From contig JBJEQP010000103.1 of assembly GCA_051881815.1 (NCBI GenBank), forward strand, positions 1-36,248: a DNA stretch of 36,248 nt, in the 5' to 3' direction. Of the stretch, positions 1-8,080 are shown piece by piece (the first letter of the stretch is position 1; each line of letters opens with the position of its first letter). Source of the stretch: UMGS363 sp051881815 (lineage in GTDB: Bacteria > Bacillota > Clostridia > Oscillospirales > Ruminococcaceae). Under the pieces are notes generated by a model. The model saw only the letters and a list, made by a program, of their open reading frames with translations, had not been told where the DNA came from and searched no databases. The position numbers and the translations under genes were made by a program.

Positions 1-53
1 AGTGGAATTATTATAGCCGAGGATTTGTCTATAGGTTGATTAAAGATTAGTAT
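1..53. repeat. Right end of a TACTAAT-family inverted-repeat element (cut by window edge)
   Basis: Read on the minus strand from 53 leftward, the segment starts ATACTAAT and continues with a CTATAGACAAA motif, then a CCTCGG motif, then ATAATAATTCC. The same order of blocks is found in the complete element at 30777-30953, at both of its ends. This is therefore the right end of a related non-coding element whose left end lies outside the window. It ends 17 bp downstream of the UvrA-like gene's stop codon. Confidence 0.6.
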
Positions 54-69
54 TAATTGGAGATTATTA

Positions 70-2307
70 TTACTTCCTCAAATATTTCGCTGTGATCGTC
101 GTACCATTCTCATACATTTCTTTCGGAGTGCCCGTAAATACGATCTCTCCGCCCTTTGTACCTCCGTCGGGTCCGACATCAATGATGTAGTCGGCAAGCT
201 TCATAACATCGGTGTTGTGTTCGATGACGATGACTGTATTTCCTCGGTCAACGAAGTTTTCCAGAATATCCACGACCTTTTCAATGTCCGCAGCGTGAAG
301 TCCCGTTGTCGGCTCGTCGAGTATATAGATATTTCCTTTTTTCTTGATGTTCTGCGCAAGCTTTACTCTTTGGCGTTCTCCGCCCGAGAAGGTCGATAAT
401 GGCTGTCCCAATGAGATATAGGAAAGTCCGACTTCCATAAGAGCATTCAGCATCGACGAGATCTTCTTGTTATCCGCAAAGAAGGGTACAGCGTCCTCAA
501 CGCTCATATTCAGAACGTCCACTATCGTTTTACCTTTTATCGAGTATTTCAAAGCTTCATCGCTGTATCTCGTTCCGCCGCAATGCTCGCAGACGGTCGT
601 AACAGGCTCCATAAATACAAGCTCGGTCGTTATTGCGCCTCGTCCCTTGCAGTATGGACAAGCACCCTTTCCGTTAAAGGTGAAAAGACCGCTGTCCGCA
701 TTGTTTTTGGCAGCAAAAACCTTTCTTATCTCATCGAAGAAACCTAAAAAAGTGCATACTGTTGAACGTCCGGTTGCGGTGACTGCACTCTGGTCGATAA
801 GAACGACCTGTTCCGCATACTGCTTTGCGAAAACGTCCCTGATAAGCGATGATTTACCGCTTCCCGCAACGCCTGTAACTACGGTCATTATCCCGAGAGG
901 AATGTCAACATCTACATTTTTGAGGTTATGAAGGCTTGCTCCTCTTATCGGCAGGGATCCTTTCGGCTTGCGCACTTTTTCCTTTAGCTTTATCTCCGAG
1001 GACAAAGCATTTCCCGTCTTGGTTCCGCTCACGAGCAGAGCTTCATAGCTTCCCTGAAACAAAACCTGACCGCCGTTCTTTCCTGCAAGCGGACCTATGT
1101 CGATGACCTCATCCGCAATGCTGATTATGTCCTTGTCATGCTCAACAACAAGCACGGTGTTTCCCTTGTCACGGAGATTTTTGAGCAGCCGTGACATTCT
1201 GTGAACATCCCTCGGGTGCATTCCTGTGCTCGGCTCGTCAAAAATGTATATCATTCCGCAAAGCGAGCTTCCCATATAACGCACAAGCTTCAATCGCTGC
1301 GCTTCTCCGCCCGAAAGAGTGGAGCTTTCTCTGTTCATGGAAAGATACGGCAGACCGATGTCTATCATTCGGTCAAGCGACGCTTTTAACTGTTCAATTA
1401 TCGTCATGGCACGTTCGTCATTTATCTTGTCCAGTTCCTCACGGAGCTGTGAAAACTCCATTTCGCACATATCATTGATATTGTAACCGTTGATCTTACA
1501 GGAAAGAGTGGTCTGATTCAAGCGCTTGCCCTTGCAGTCGGGACATTCGCATTCATAAAGAAATCTTGTTATTCTTTTAAGCGTATTGTCCGTCTGCTCC
1601 TCAACGCCTTTCATAAGCACAAGACGTCTGAACTGGTTGTAAACGCCTTCGAGCTTCTTATCAAGCCTTTCGCCGCCTTTAGTTCTGCTTCCGTATAGAA
1701 GAATATTCTGTTCTTCCTCCGAAAGCTCCTTCCACGGGACATCAGTCCTGAAATATTCGGGACGTCTGTAAACCTTCCAGTAGTAATTGCCGCAGCCGAA
1801 TGCAGGAAGGTTGAAACAGCCTTCATCGTAGGTTTTATCTGCATCTATCATATTGTTAATATCAAAATCCATGATCTTCCCGATCCCTGCGCAGGTCGGA
1901 CACATACCGTTCGGGTTGTTGAAAGAAAAATATGATGCGGGACCGACCGACGGAGTTCCTATCCTTGAAAAAAGCAGGCGCAAAAGGGAGTACATATCGC
2001 TTATCGTTCCGACCGTTGAACGTGCATTTCCGCCGAGGCGTGACTGGTCGATGATGACCGACGGATTTAGATTATCTATCCACTCAACGGCAGGCTTTTC
2101 ATATTTCGGCAGGCGTCCTCTTACCCATGCGCTGTATGTTTCGTTCATCTGGCGCTGGCTTTCCGCAGCAACGGTATCGAACACGATGCTCGATTTTCCC
2201 GAGCCTGAAACGCCCGTAAAAACAACGATCTTGTTCTTTGGGATATCAAGAGAAATGTTTTTAAGATTGTTCTGTTTAAGTCCCCGGATAATTATTGGTT
2301 CTGTCAT
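70..2307 (-). CDS. Short UvrA-like ABC ATPase (UvrA paralog)
   Basis: The 745-residue protein has two UvrA-type nucleotide-binding halves. Walker A motifs are GVSGSGKSS near residue 31 and GVAGSGKSS in the second half; the ABC signatures are LSGGEAQRLKL and FSGGERQRVKL. Paired-cysteine zinc motifs CPTCAGIG, CECPDCKGK, CPYCKGRG and CEHCGGTR are present. Canonical UvrA is about 940 residues, so this is the shorter paralog class, related to excinuclease A and drug-resistance-associated UvrA-like proteins such as DrrC; a role in standard excision repair is not assured. The ATG at 2307 is chosen because AAGGAGG lies 6 nt upstream. An in-frame extension to 2367 has no ribosome binding site. The gene lies downstream of the CDF gene on the same strand, about 160 bp away. 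The family is certain; the physiological substrate is unknown. Confidence 0.93.
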   Translation of the reverse strand: MTEPIIIRGLKQNNLKNISLDIPKNKIVVFTGVSGSGKSSIVFDTVAAESQRQMNETYSAWVRGRLPKYEKPAVEWIDNLNPSVIIDQSRLGGNARSTVGTISDMYSLLRLLFSRIGTPSVGPASYFSFNNPNGMCPTCAGIGKIMDFDINNMIDADKTYDEGCFNLPAFGCGNYYWKVYRRPEYFRTDVPWKELSEEEQNILLYGSRTKGGERLDKKLEGVYNQFRRLVLMKGVEEQTDNTLKRITRFLYECECPDCKGKRLNQTTLSCKINGYNINDMCEMEFSQLREELDKINDERAMTIIEQLKASLDRMIDIGLPYLSMNRESSTLSGGEAQRLKLVRYMGSSLCGMIYIFDEPSTGMHPRDVHRMSRLLKNLRDKGNTVLVVEHDKDIISIADEVIDIGPLAGKNGGQVLFQGSYEALLVSGTKTGNALSSEIKLKEKVRKPKGSLPIRGASLHNLKNVDVDIPLGIMTVVTGVAGSGKSSLIRDVFAKQYAEQVVLIDQSAVTATGRSTVCTFLGFFDEIRKVFAAKNNADSGLFTFNGKGACPYCKGRGAITTELVFMEPVTTVCEHCGGTRYSDEALKYSIKGKTIVDVLNMSVEDAVPFFADNKKISSMLNALMEVGLSYISLGQPLSTFSGGERQRVKLAQNIKKKGNIYILDEPTTGLHAADIEKVVDILENFVDRGNTVIVIEHNTDVMKLADYIIDVGPDGGTKGGEIVFTGTPKEMYENGTTITAKYLRK

Positions 2308-2418
2308 GTCATTTCCTCCTTGGTTTTGTGTTGAATCTACTGTATCACTTTTTTTAAAATAAGTCAAGAGAGCGGCTTATCTTTTATGTATTGACCTCTC
2401 TTTGACCGTGATAAATGA

Positions 2419-2452
2419 ATTATACCACCAAACAAAAGTCCGGTGGTATAAT
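2419..2452. promoter_or_regulatory. Perfect 11-bp dyad with extended -10 on both strands
   Basis: ATTATACCACC at 2419-2429 and GGTGGTATAAT at 2442-2452 are perfect inverted copies separated by 12 bp. Each arm carries TGGTATAAT, an extended -10 promoter element, one facing each way. The leftward one would drive the UvrA-like gene. It could instead be an operator, or a hairpin ending CDF transcription, though no T-run follows. No consensus -35 is seen at 17 bp. Confidence 0.45.
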
Positions 2453-2465
2453 GGAGGGTTTGATA

Positions 2466-3401
2466 TTATTGAACGGTTGATCCTTCTGTGACGGGTTCCT
2501 TTTCGGCAGGATTAACATGAACCATAATATGCTTTACTTTCGGGAAAGCCTGTTCTATCGAGCTATGTACCCTTTCCGCAATTTCGTGACCCTCACGGAG
2601 AGTAAGGTCACCGTCTGCTCTTATTTCGATGTCGGCATAGATCTTGTTTGCGAAAACTCGTGTGGAAAGCATATCTATCCCCAATACGCCCTCCTGTTTG
2701 AGAACACATTCCCTTAATTCCTGCTCCGTTTCCTTGTCGCAGGAACGGTCTACCATCTTCGCAACAGCGTCCTTAAAGATATCAAATGCAGCCTTTGCGA
2801 TAAAGACGCAGATAACAAGGCTTGCAACGGAGTCAAGTATCGGCAGACCCATTCTTGCGCCTGCGATGCCGATAAGCGCACCGACCGAGGACAAAGCGTC
2901 GCTGCGGTGATGCCATGCGTCAGCCATGACCGCACCCGAATCAAGCTTTTTTGCATAGTACCTTGTGTATTGGAACATCGCTTCCTTGCTTACAATGGAT
3001 ACGATAGCCGCAGCAAGAGCCAGAACGCCCGGCACGGCAAGCTCGCTGTAATTGCCCGAGGTGATATTTTCGACCGCAGCTGCGCCGATAAAAAGCCCCG
3101 TAATAAGCAGAACGACCGAAAGAACTATCGCCGCAACACATTCAAGCCGTTCATGTCCGTAGGGGTGGTCGTCATCCGAGGCACGGGCAGAGAGCTTTAC
3201 GCCGATTATAACAACAATGCTGCTGAAAACGTCCGAAGCGGAATGAACGGCGTCGCTTACCATAGCTCCCGAATTTGCGATGATCCCTGCGATAAGCTTA
3301 AAGACCGACAATACGATATTGCCGACGATGCTTACCATTGAAACCTTTACGGCGGTTTTTTCGAAGTTGATCTCTGTTCCGATGTTTTCTTTTTTGCTCA
3401 T
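2466..3401 (-). CDS. Cation diffusion facilitator (CDF) exporter, probably Co/Ni
   Basis: The 311-residue protein is a CDF-family metal/proton antiporter: about six membrane segments followed by a cytoplasmic C-terminal domain of roughly 90 residues. The two intramembrane metal-site motifs are visible as HSASD (TM2) and HHRSD (TM5); a DDDHPYGHER loop follows TM2. CDF proteins export divalent metals using the proton gradient. The substrate is inferred from the leader, which carries a NiCo riboswitch, so cobalt or nickel efflux is likely; zinc or manganese export cannot be excluded from the protein alone. The ATG at 3401 is preceded by GGAGG at good spacing; the in-frame extension to 3443 runs into the riboswitch terminator region and is rejected. 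Transcription runs from a consensus promoter at 3599-3627. Confidence 0.93.
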   Translation of the reverse strand: MSKKENIGTEINFEKTAVKVSMVSIVGNIVLSVFKLIAGIIANSGAMVSDAVHSASDVFSSIVVIIGVKLSARASDDDHPYGHERLECVAAIVLSVVLLITGLFIGAAAVENITSGNYSELAVPGVLALAAAIVSIVSKEAMFQYTRYYAKKLDSGAVMADAWHHRSDALSSVGALIGIAGARMGLPILDSVASLVICVFIAKAAFDIFKDAVAKMVDRSCDKETEQELRECVLKQEGVLGIDMLSTRVFANKIYADIEIRADGDLTLREGHEIAERVHSSIEQAFPKVKHIMVHVNPAEKEPVTEGSTVQ

Positions 3402-3441
3402 AGTGATACCTCCGTTTGTTGTTCGGGTTTCATGAGAATAC

Positions 3442-3490
3442 AAAAACGCCCACGAAACCAGTAATTCTGTAACTACTGTCCCGTGGGCGT
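3442..3490 (-). terminator. Riboswitch-controlled intrinsic terminator
   Basis: On the minus strand ACGCCCACG (3490-3482) can pair with CGTGGGCGT (3454-3446), followed directly by a run of T residues ending at 3442. The 5' arm overlaps the 3' part of the NiCo aptamer (the CGGGACAG segment), so metal binding and terminator formation should exclude each other. This is an ON-switch layout. Confidence 0.8.
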
Positions 3491-3556
3491 ATTAATACTC
3501 CACTGTCGCATTGCGACCCGACTCGGAGTGTTCACTCCTGTCTGTTCAGTTTGTAC
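3471..3556 (-). promoter_or_regulatory. NiCo riboswitch (czcD motif) aptamer
   Basis: On the minus strand the conserved blocks of the NiCo class occur in order: CTGAACAGACAG, a hairpin (GGAGTGAACACTCC), GAGTCGGG, a small hairpin (GTCGCAATGCGAC), a GTGG...CCAC-type helix, then GGGACAGT closing on the first block. These match what I recall of the published Ni/Co-binding aptamer (CUGAGCAGG..., GCCGGG..., GUGGGACAGU). It lies between a strong promoter and a CDF exporter gene, the usual context of the class, and has a terminator overlapping its 3' end. Confidence 0.85.
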
Positions 3557-3598
3557 TGTAGATTTGTATGCAGTGCAAAGAGTTTTATGATTTTGGAT

Positions 3599-3627
3599 AT
3601 TATAGCATGAGAAAAAATATTTGTCAA
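3599..3627 (-). promoter_or_regulatory. Consensus sigma-A promoter of the riboswitch-CDF transcript
   Basis: Reading the minus strand: TTGACA (3627-3622), exactly 17 bp, TATAAT (3604-3599). The aptamer starts about 45 nt downstream. Confidence 0.9.
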
Positions 3628-3667
3628 GGGTTTTTTAGAATTATTTTATAAAAAACCTTTATGCCTG

Positions 3668-3847
3668 CACGGTGTTTTAACGAGTGAATTATTTTTCTCC
3701 AAAATATTAACAAACTGTTGTAGGGGACGGGTTCCCCGCCCCGTTGTCACCAATACTTTTAAAAAATGGGACGGCGACCTAAAACACGCCGGTTGCGACC
3801 ATATTTTCATAAAAATTTTTTGCTTGTTTACTTGTTGAAATACCGTG
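3668..3847. repeat. MITE-like intergenic element, family A copy 1, with flanking direct repeat
   Basis: Imperfect terminal inverted repeats: the left end reads CACGGTGTTTTAACGAGT, and the right end, reverse-complemented, reads CACGGTATTTCAACAAGT. The interior holds a GGGACGGG / CCCGCCCC GC-rich inverted segment. A second copy in the same orientation lies at 29392-29583. The 10-bp string TTTATGCCTG directly abuts both ends (3658-3667 and 3848-3857), as expected for a target-site duplication. There is no ORF with a ribosome binding site inside. It separates the CDF promoter from the kinase promoter. Confidence 0.75.
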
Positions 3848-3866
3848 TTTATGCCTGCAAAAATTG

Positions 3867-3895
3867 TTGACAAATACCCGATAATTTGTTAAAAT
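3867..3895 (+). promoter_or_regulatory. Promoter of the hybrid kinase gene
   Basis: TTGACA at 3867-3872, 17 bp, TAAAAT at 3890-3895. It begins about 20 bp right of the family A element. Confidence 0.8.
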
Positions 3896-3972
3896 AAGTA
3901 TATATATGCAATAATACCCACTAAAATTGGTTTTTTATAAACAGTAATCTGAAAAACAGAAATAAGGATCTG

Positions 3973-6900
3973 ATGATATTGAAAAAAAGCAGAATGAAAT
4001 TGAGCGGCGGTTACCTTGCGGCTCTGATAGCGATATTATGTGCATTCATAACGGTCATAGTTATGAATATCGTGATCATAAGCCGTGCCGAAACAGAGCA
4101 GGTCGAATCAAAGGGACAGATGCGCCTGAGCAGTATTGCTTCCAGTGCAGACAGCAGTCTTTACCGCTCCGAATGTCTGCTTGACAGCGTTGCAATGCAG
4201 ATAGAGCAGCTCATCTCAATGGGCGGGGATGTGCCGGAACGGTTGGACAGATATTTCTCCCCCGAAACGATCGAGGATATAAAGCAGAGATCGGACGGGA
4301 CCTGTTTCAGCGCTTATGCCGCATATAAAGACAAGCTTTACATAAATGATTTTGTCCCCGATGAGAATTTCGTGCTCGATGAGCGTTCGTGGTTTATCGG
4401 CGCAAAAAAACGAATGGGCGCTGTCAATATCACCGAGCCGTATATCGACGCCAGCACGGGTGAGATGTGCTACAGTATCTCAAAGCTGCTTTCGGACGGC
4501 TCGACAATTGTCGGACTGGATTTCAATCTGAGCGGCATTCAGAAGTATATTGAGGAAATGAATCAGAACGGTTCGGGAACAAGCTTTATCGTTGACGCAG
4601 GCGGCATGATCGTCGGACACTCGCAGCCCGAATATATCGGCAGGGACTACAGAGAGCTTGATTTCTATGATGAGCTTGTTAACAAGGTATATATGCTTAA
4701 CGGCAATTCCTTTGATTTCAAGTCAGACGGAGAAAAATACAATGTTTTCTCCTGCAAGACCAATTATGACTGGTATCTTGTTGTATGCGTGAAAAAGGGA
4801 GCGGCAAATGCTGTTTTCAGCGGAAATACGCTGCAGATCTCTGTTGTAATGCTCGTCATTGCGGCGGCTGTTGTGCTGCTGTTCATTCAGAACAGCCGTG
4901 AAAAGCTGAAGGCGGAAAGGGCATTGGCTGCAAAGAACGAGCATCTGAAGAATATGAGCCTTGAGATGAAGCATTCGCTTTCAAGGATAAAAAATCGTGC
5001 GGATATTCTCGGCAGCTCAGGGATGAACGGCGATGCGGAGGATGATATAAGCGATCATGTCAAAGAGCTTGACCGTATGCTTGACGACCTTTCGGCGGAT
5101 CAGGAACGCTATGAGCCTGAGCAGGAGGAAAAAAATAGCACGGAAAAAGAAAAACGTTCTGTCAATCATGTTATAAGGATCGCTCTTGTTACGGTCGTAC
5201 TTCTCGCAACGGGTGTATTTGCGTTGATCTCCAACACAAAAACGCAGGCCGAACTCGGCATGATAAGAATGGAACAGGCGACTGAGGTCTATCTCAATCA
5301 GGTCAAGGAATGGGCGCTTAAAAACAAAACCGTTCTCAATGTTATCTCGGAGAGCATTTCAGCGCAGCCGGGCTTTGAGGACGATTACGATTCGGCTGTT
5401 GTATATCTTGACAGGATCATATCGCAGTATGACGATATCTCCGTTGCGTATATCTGCAACCCCGAATGGGAGCATACTGTGATTATGAACAACGGCTGGG
5501 AGCCGGATGAAAACTGGCAGGTCGAAGAACGCCAGTGGTACATTGATACAATGGCTTCAAATGAGAATTTCAACGTTTCCGCACCGTATCTTGATGAGCA
5601 GACGGGGCTTTACTGTACAACGCTCAGCAAGATAGTTTATGATGAAAAGGGTAATTTCATTGGCGTTCTGGGAATAGACTTCTATCTTGACAAGCTTATC
5701 GGCATTCTCGGAGAGAGCTATACCGATACCGGCTATGCTTTTTTGAGCGATGTTGATGGAAACATCCTCAATCACCCCAATTCGGATTATCAGATGAAAC
5801 CGGGGTATTCGGTAAATGCCGCAGATATCTGCTACAGAACGGCTCTTTCCGAGATAGGCAGCAGATATGTTCTGATCGAGGATTATGACGGTGTGCAAAA
5901 GGCTTGCTTGGCAATGAAGGAGGAGATCTCCGGCTTTAACGTATTTGTTGTGAGAGGTATGTTTGACGTTGTCGGCAGCATGATCTACTCCGATTTCATA
6001 TATGTAGCTGTTTTTGCAATATGTATAATCATTGTAAATGTCATTATGTACAGCCTTACATTATGGCAGACAAGGGTCAACAGAGAGCTCAAAGAAGCAG
6101 CCGACAAGGCAATAAGCGCAGGTAAGGCAAAGAACGACTTCCTTGCAAATATGAGCCACGAGATAAGAACTCCTATCAATGCCGTTCTTGGTATGAACGA
6201 AATGATAATGCGAGAATCAAACGAAAAGAATATTGTGGAATATGCTGCAAATATCCAGAGCTCGGGCAGAACGCTTCTTTCGATCATCAACGACATTCTG
6301 GACTTTTCAAAGATCGAATCGGGCAAAATGGAGATCGTTCCCGTTTCTTACGATGTCAGCTCACTTGTCAATGATATTGTAAATATGGTAAGGATAAGAG
6401 CGGAAAAGAAAAAGCTTCGGTTTATCTATGAGATCGACGAGAATATCCCTTCAATGCTTTACGGCGACGATGTAAGAATAAGGCAGATCATCACCAACAT
6501 TCTTACCAATGCGGTAAAATATACTCCCGAAGGCTATGTAAGGCTGAAAATGAAGGTGCTGAATATTGATAACGGCGTTCTTCGTATGGAAGTCAGCGTG
6601 ACCGATACGGGAATAGGCATCAAGGAAGAGGATATGGATAAGCTTTTTACTTCCTTCCAGCGCCTTGACCAGCAAAAGAACCGCAGTATCGAGGGTACGG
6701 GACTTGGAATGTCCATTGTACAGCGTTTGCTTGCAATGATGGACAGCGAGCTAAAGGTATCAAGCGTTTACGGTTCGGGCTCCACCTTCTCATTTGAACT
6801 TGAGCAGAAGATAGTGAAGGACGAGCCTATCGGAGATTTTGAGCAGCGTTTCAAAGCAGCAGCGGCAGAGCATACCTCCGATGGTGCTGTCCGTATTGCG

Positions 6901-7947
6901 CCGAATGCAAGAGTGCTTGTTGTTGACGATAATGAAACCAATCTGCTCGTTGCAAAGAGCCTTTTAAAGCGTACAAAGGTACAGCTTGATATGGCTCCGA
7001 GCGGTGCAAAGTGCATTGAGCTGCTAAAGAAAAAAAGCTATCATATAGTTTTCCTTGACCACATGATGCCCGAAATGGACGGCATAGAAACTTTGAAAAA
7101 GGTCAAGGAGGAAGAACTTGCCCCCGATACCTGCTTTATCGCACTTACGGCAAATGCTATCCACGGAGCAAGACAAGCCTACCTTGACGCAGGCTTTGAC
7201 GATTACCTTTCAAAGCCGTTTACGGGAATGGATATTGAAAAATGTCTTTTCGGACATATTCCGCCCGAGCTTTGCGAAGAAGAGATACAGCTCGCAGAGA
7301 ATAAAGCCGAAGAGTCTGCACCAAAGAACGATGAAACGGAAACAGACGTACTTTTCAGTCCCGAGCTTGGTGCAAAATACACGGGTGGAGATGTTGAAGC
7401 CTACAACGAGATACTTTCGATCTATGTCCGCAAGGCTCCCGAGCTCTCGGAACGTATTGAAAGGCTGTTCAATGAAAAGGACTGGAAGAATTATGTTATC
7501 GAAGTCCATGCGCTGAAAAGCTCATCGCTCACGATCGGGTCAAAGCCGCTTTCCGAGCTTGCAAAGGAGCTGGAGCTTTCGGGCAAGGCAGGGAATTACG
7601 CTGTTATCGAAGAAAAGAACGGCGAGCTGCTTGACCTGTACAGAAAGGTCGCAGGACTTGGACAGGAATATCTTGGCGAAACCGATAATTCCGAGGAAAC
7701 GCCTTCCGAGGACGTACAGCTTGAAGAGATCACGGCAGAAAAGGCAAAGGAACAGCTGCTTGCCGTTAAGGAAGCCTGTCTTGCATATGATTCGGACGAA
7801 GCAGAAAGGCTCTGCGGAGAGATGACAGGATGGGCGGTAAACGGTCAGCCTCTCAAGTCTGATGTAGATGAAATTATGGCTGCTGCCAATGATTTTGAAT
7901 ACGAAGCTGCTGCCGAAAAGGCGGAAAAATTTGCCGAAAAGCTGTAA
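3973..7947 (+). CDS. Hybrid sensor histidine kinase with tandem dCache-like sensors, REC and Hpt
   Basis: The 1324-residue membrane protein runs: TM (about 12-35), extracellular dCache-like sensor (about 40-285), TM (about 286-306), cytoplasmic coiled segment (about 307-395), TM (about 400-420), second dCache-like sensor (about 425-670), TM (about 675-700), HisKA dimerisation domain with SHEIRTPINAV (phospho-acceptor His729), HATPase_c (NILTNAVKY, DTGIGI, GTGLGMSIVQ), REC domain (VVDDNETN, phospho-acceptor Asp1029 in FLDHMMPEMDG) and an Hpt domain (His1179 in VHALKSSS), then an acidic 100-residue tail. All phosphorelay residues are present. The segment around residues 318-345 resembles a decayed HisKA domain with Leu330 where the His should be, suggesting duplication of a sensor-DHp unit. 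AAGGA precedes the ATG. The adjacent REC-HD-GYP gene (8081) is a plausible phosphorelay partner. The ligand is unknown. Confidence 0.93.
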   Translation: MILKKSRMKLSGGYLAALIAILCAFITVIVMNIVIISRAETEQVESKGQMRLSSIASSADSSLYRSECLLDSVAMQIEQLISMGGDVPERLDRYFSPETIEDIKQRSDGTCFSAYAAYKDKLYINDFVPDENFVLDERSWFIGAKKRMGAVNITEPYIDASTGEMCYSISKLLSDGSTIVGLDFNLSGIQKYIEEMNQNGSGTSFIVDAGGMIVGHSQPEYIGRDYRELDFYDELVNKVYMLNGNSFDFKSDGEKYNVFSCKTNYDWYLVVCVKKGAANAVFSGNTLQISVVMLVIAAAVVLLFIQNSREKLKAERALAAKNEHLKNMSLEMKHSLSRIKNRADILGSSGMNGDAEDDISDHVKELDRMLDDLSADQERYEPEQEEKNSTEKEKRSVNHVIRIALVTVVLLATGVFALISNTKTQAELGMIRMEQATEVYLNQVKEWALKNKTVLNVISESISAQPGFEDDYDSAVVYLDRIISQYDDISVAYICNPEWEHTVIMNNGWEPDENWQVEERQWYIDTMASNENFNVSAPYLDEQTGLYCTTLSKIVYDEKGNFIGVLGIDFYLDKLIGILGESYTDTGYAFLSDVDGNILNHPNSDYQMKPGYSVNAADICYRTALSEIGSRYVLIEDYDGVQKACLAMKEEISGFNVFVVRGMFDVVGSMIYSDFIYVAVFAICIIIVNVIMYSLTLWQTRVNRELKEAADKAISAGKAKNDFLANMSHEIRTPINAVLGMNEMIMRESNEKNIVEYAANIQSSGRTLLSIINDILDFSKIESGKMEIVPVSYDVSSLVNDIVNMVRIRAEKKKLRFIYEIDENIPSMLYGDDVRIRQIITNILTNAVKYTPEGYVRLKMKVLNIDNGVLRMEVSVTDTGIGIKEEDMDKLFTSFQRLDQQKNRSIEGTGLGMSIVQRLLAMMDSELKVSSVYGSGSTFSFELEQKIVKDEPIGDFEQRFKAAAAEHTSDGAVRIAPNARVLVVDDNETNLLVAKSLLKRTKVQLDMAPSGAKCIELLKKKSYHIVFLDHMMPEMDGIETLKKVKEEELAPDTCFIALTANAIHGARQAYLDAGFDDYLSKPFTGMDIEKCLFGHIPPELCEEEIQLAENKAEESAPKNDETETDVLFSPELGAKYTGGDVEAYNEILSIYVRKAPELSERIERLFNEKDWKNYVIEVHALKSSSLTIGSKPLSELAKELELSGKAGNYAVIEEKNGELLDLYRKVAGLGQEYLGETDNSEETPSEDVQLEEITAEKAKEQLLAVKEACLAYDSDEAERLCGEMTGWAVNGQPLKSDVDEIMAAANDFEYEAAAEKAEKFAEKL

Positions 7948-8080
7948 ACTAACAGAAAAGACAGGAAATTTTGCATAAGACTGACGTCTTTCAATATGGG
8001 GCAGGATATCATTGGAAATCATTCGGATAAAGTAAAATCAGACGGAGCTGTTGCATCTTGACAGCTTCAAGAGGTTCAAT

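Noticed and set aside
2308..2367. 20-codon N-terminal extension of the UvrA-like gene
   Set aside because: The strong AAGGAGG site lies within it, 6 nt before the internal ATG, and the extension has no site of its own.
3646..3873. 75-codon leftward reading frame
   Set aside because: It lies within the family A inverted-repeat element, has no ribosome binding site, and copy 2 does not preserve it.
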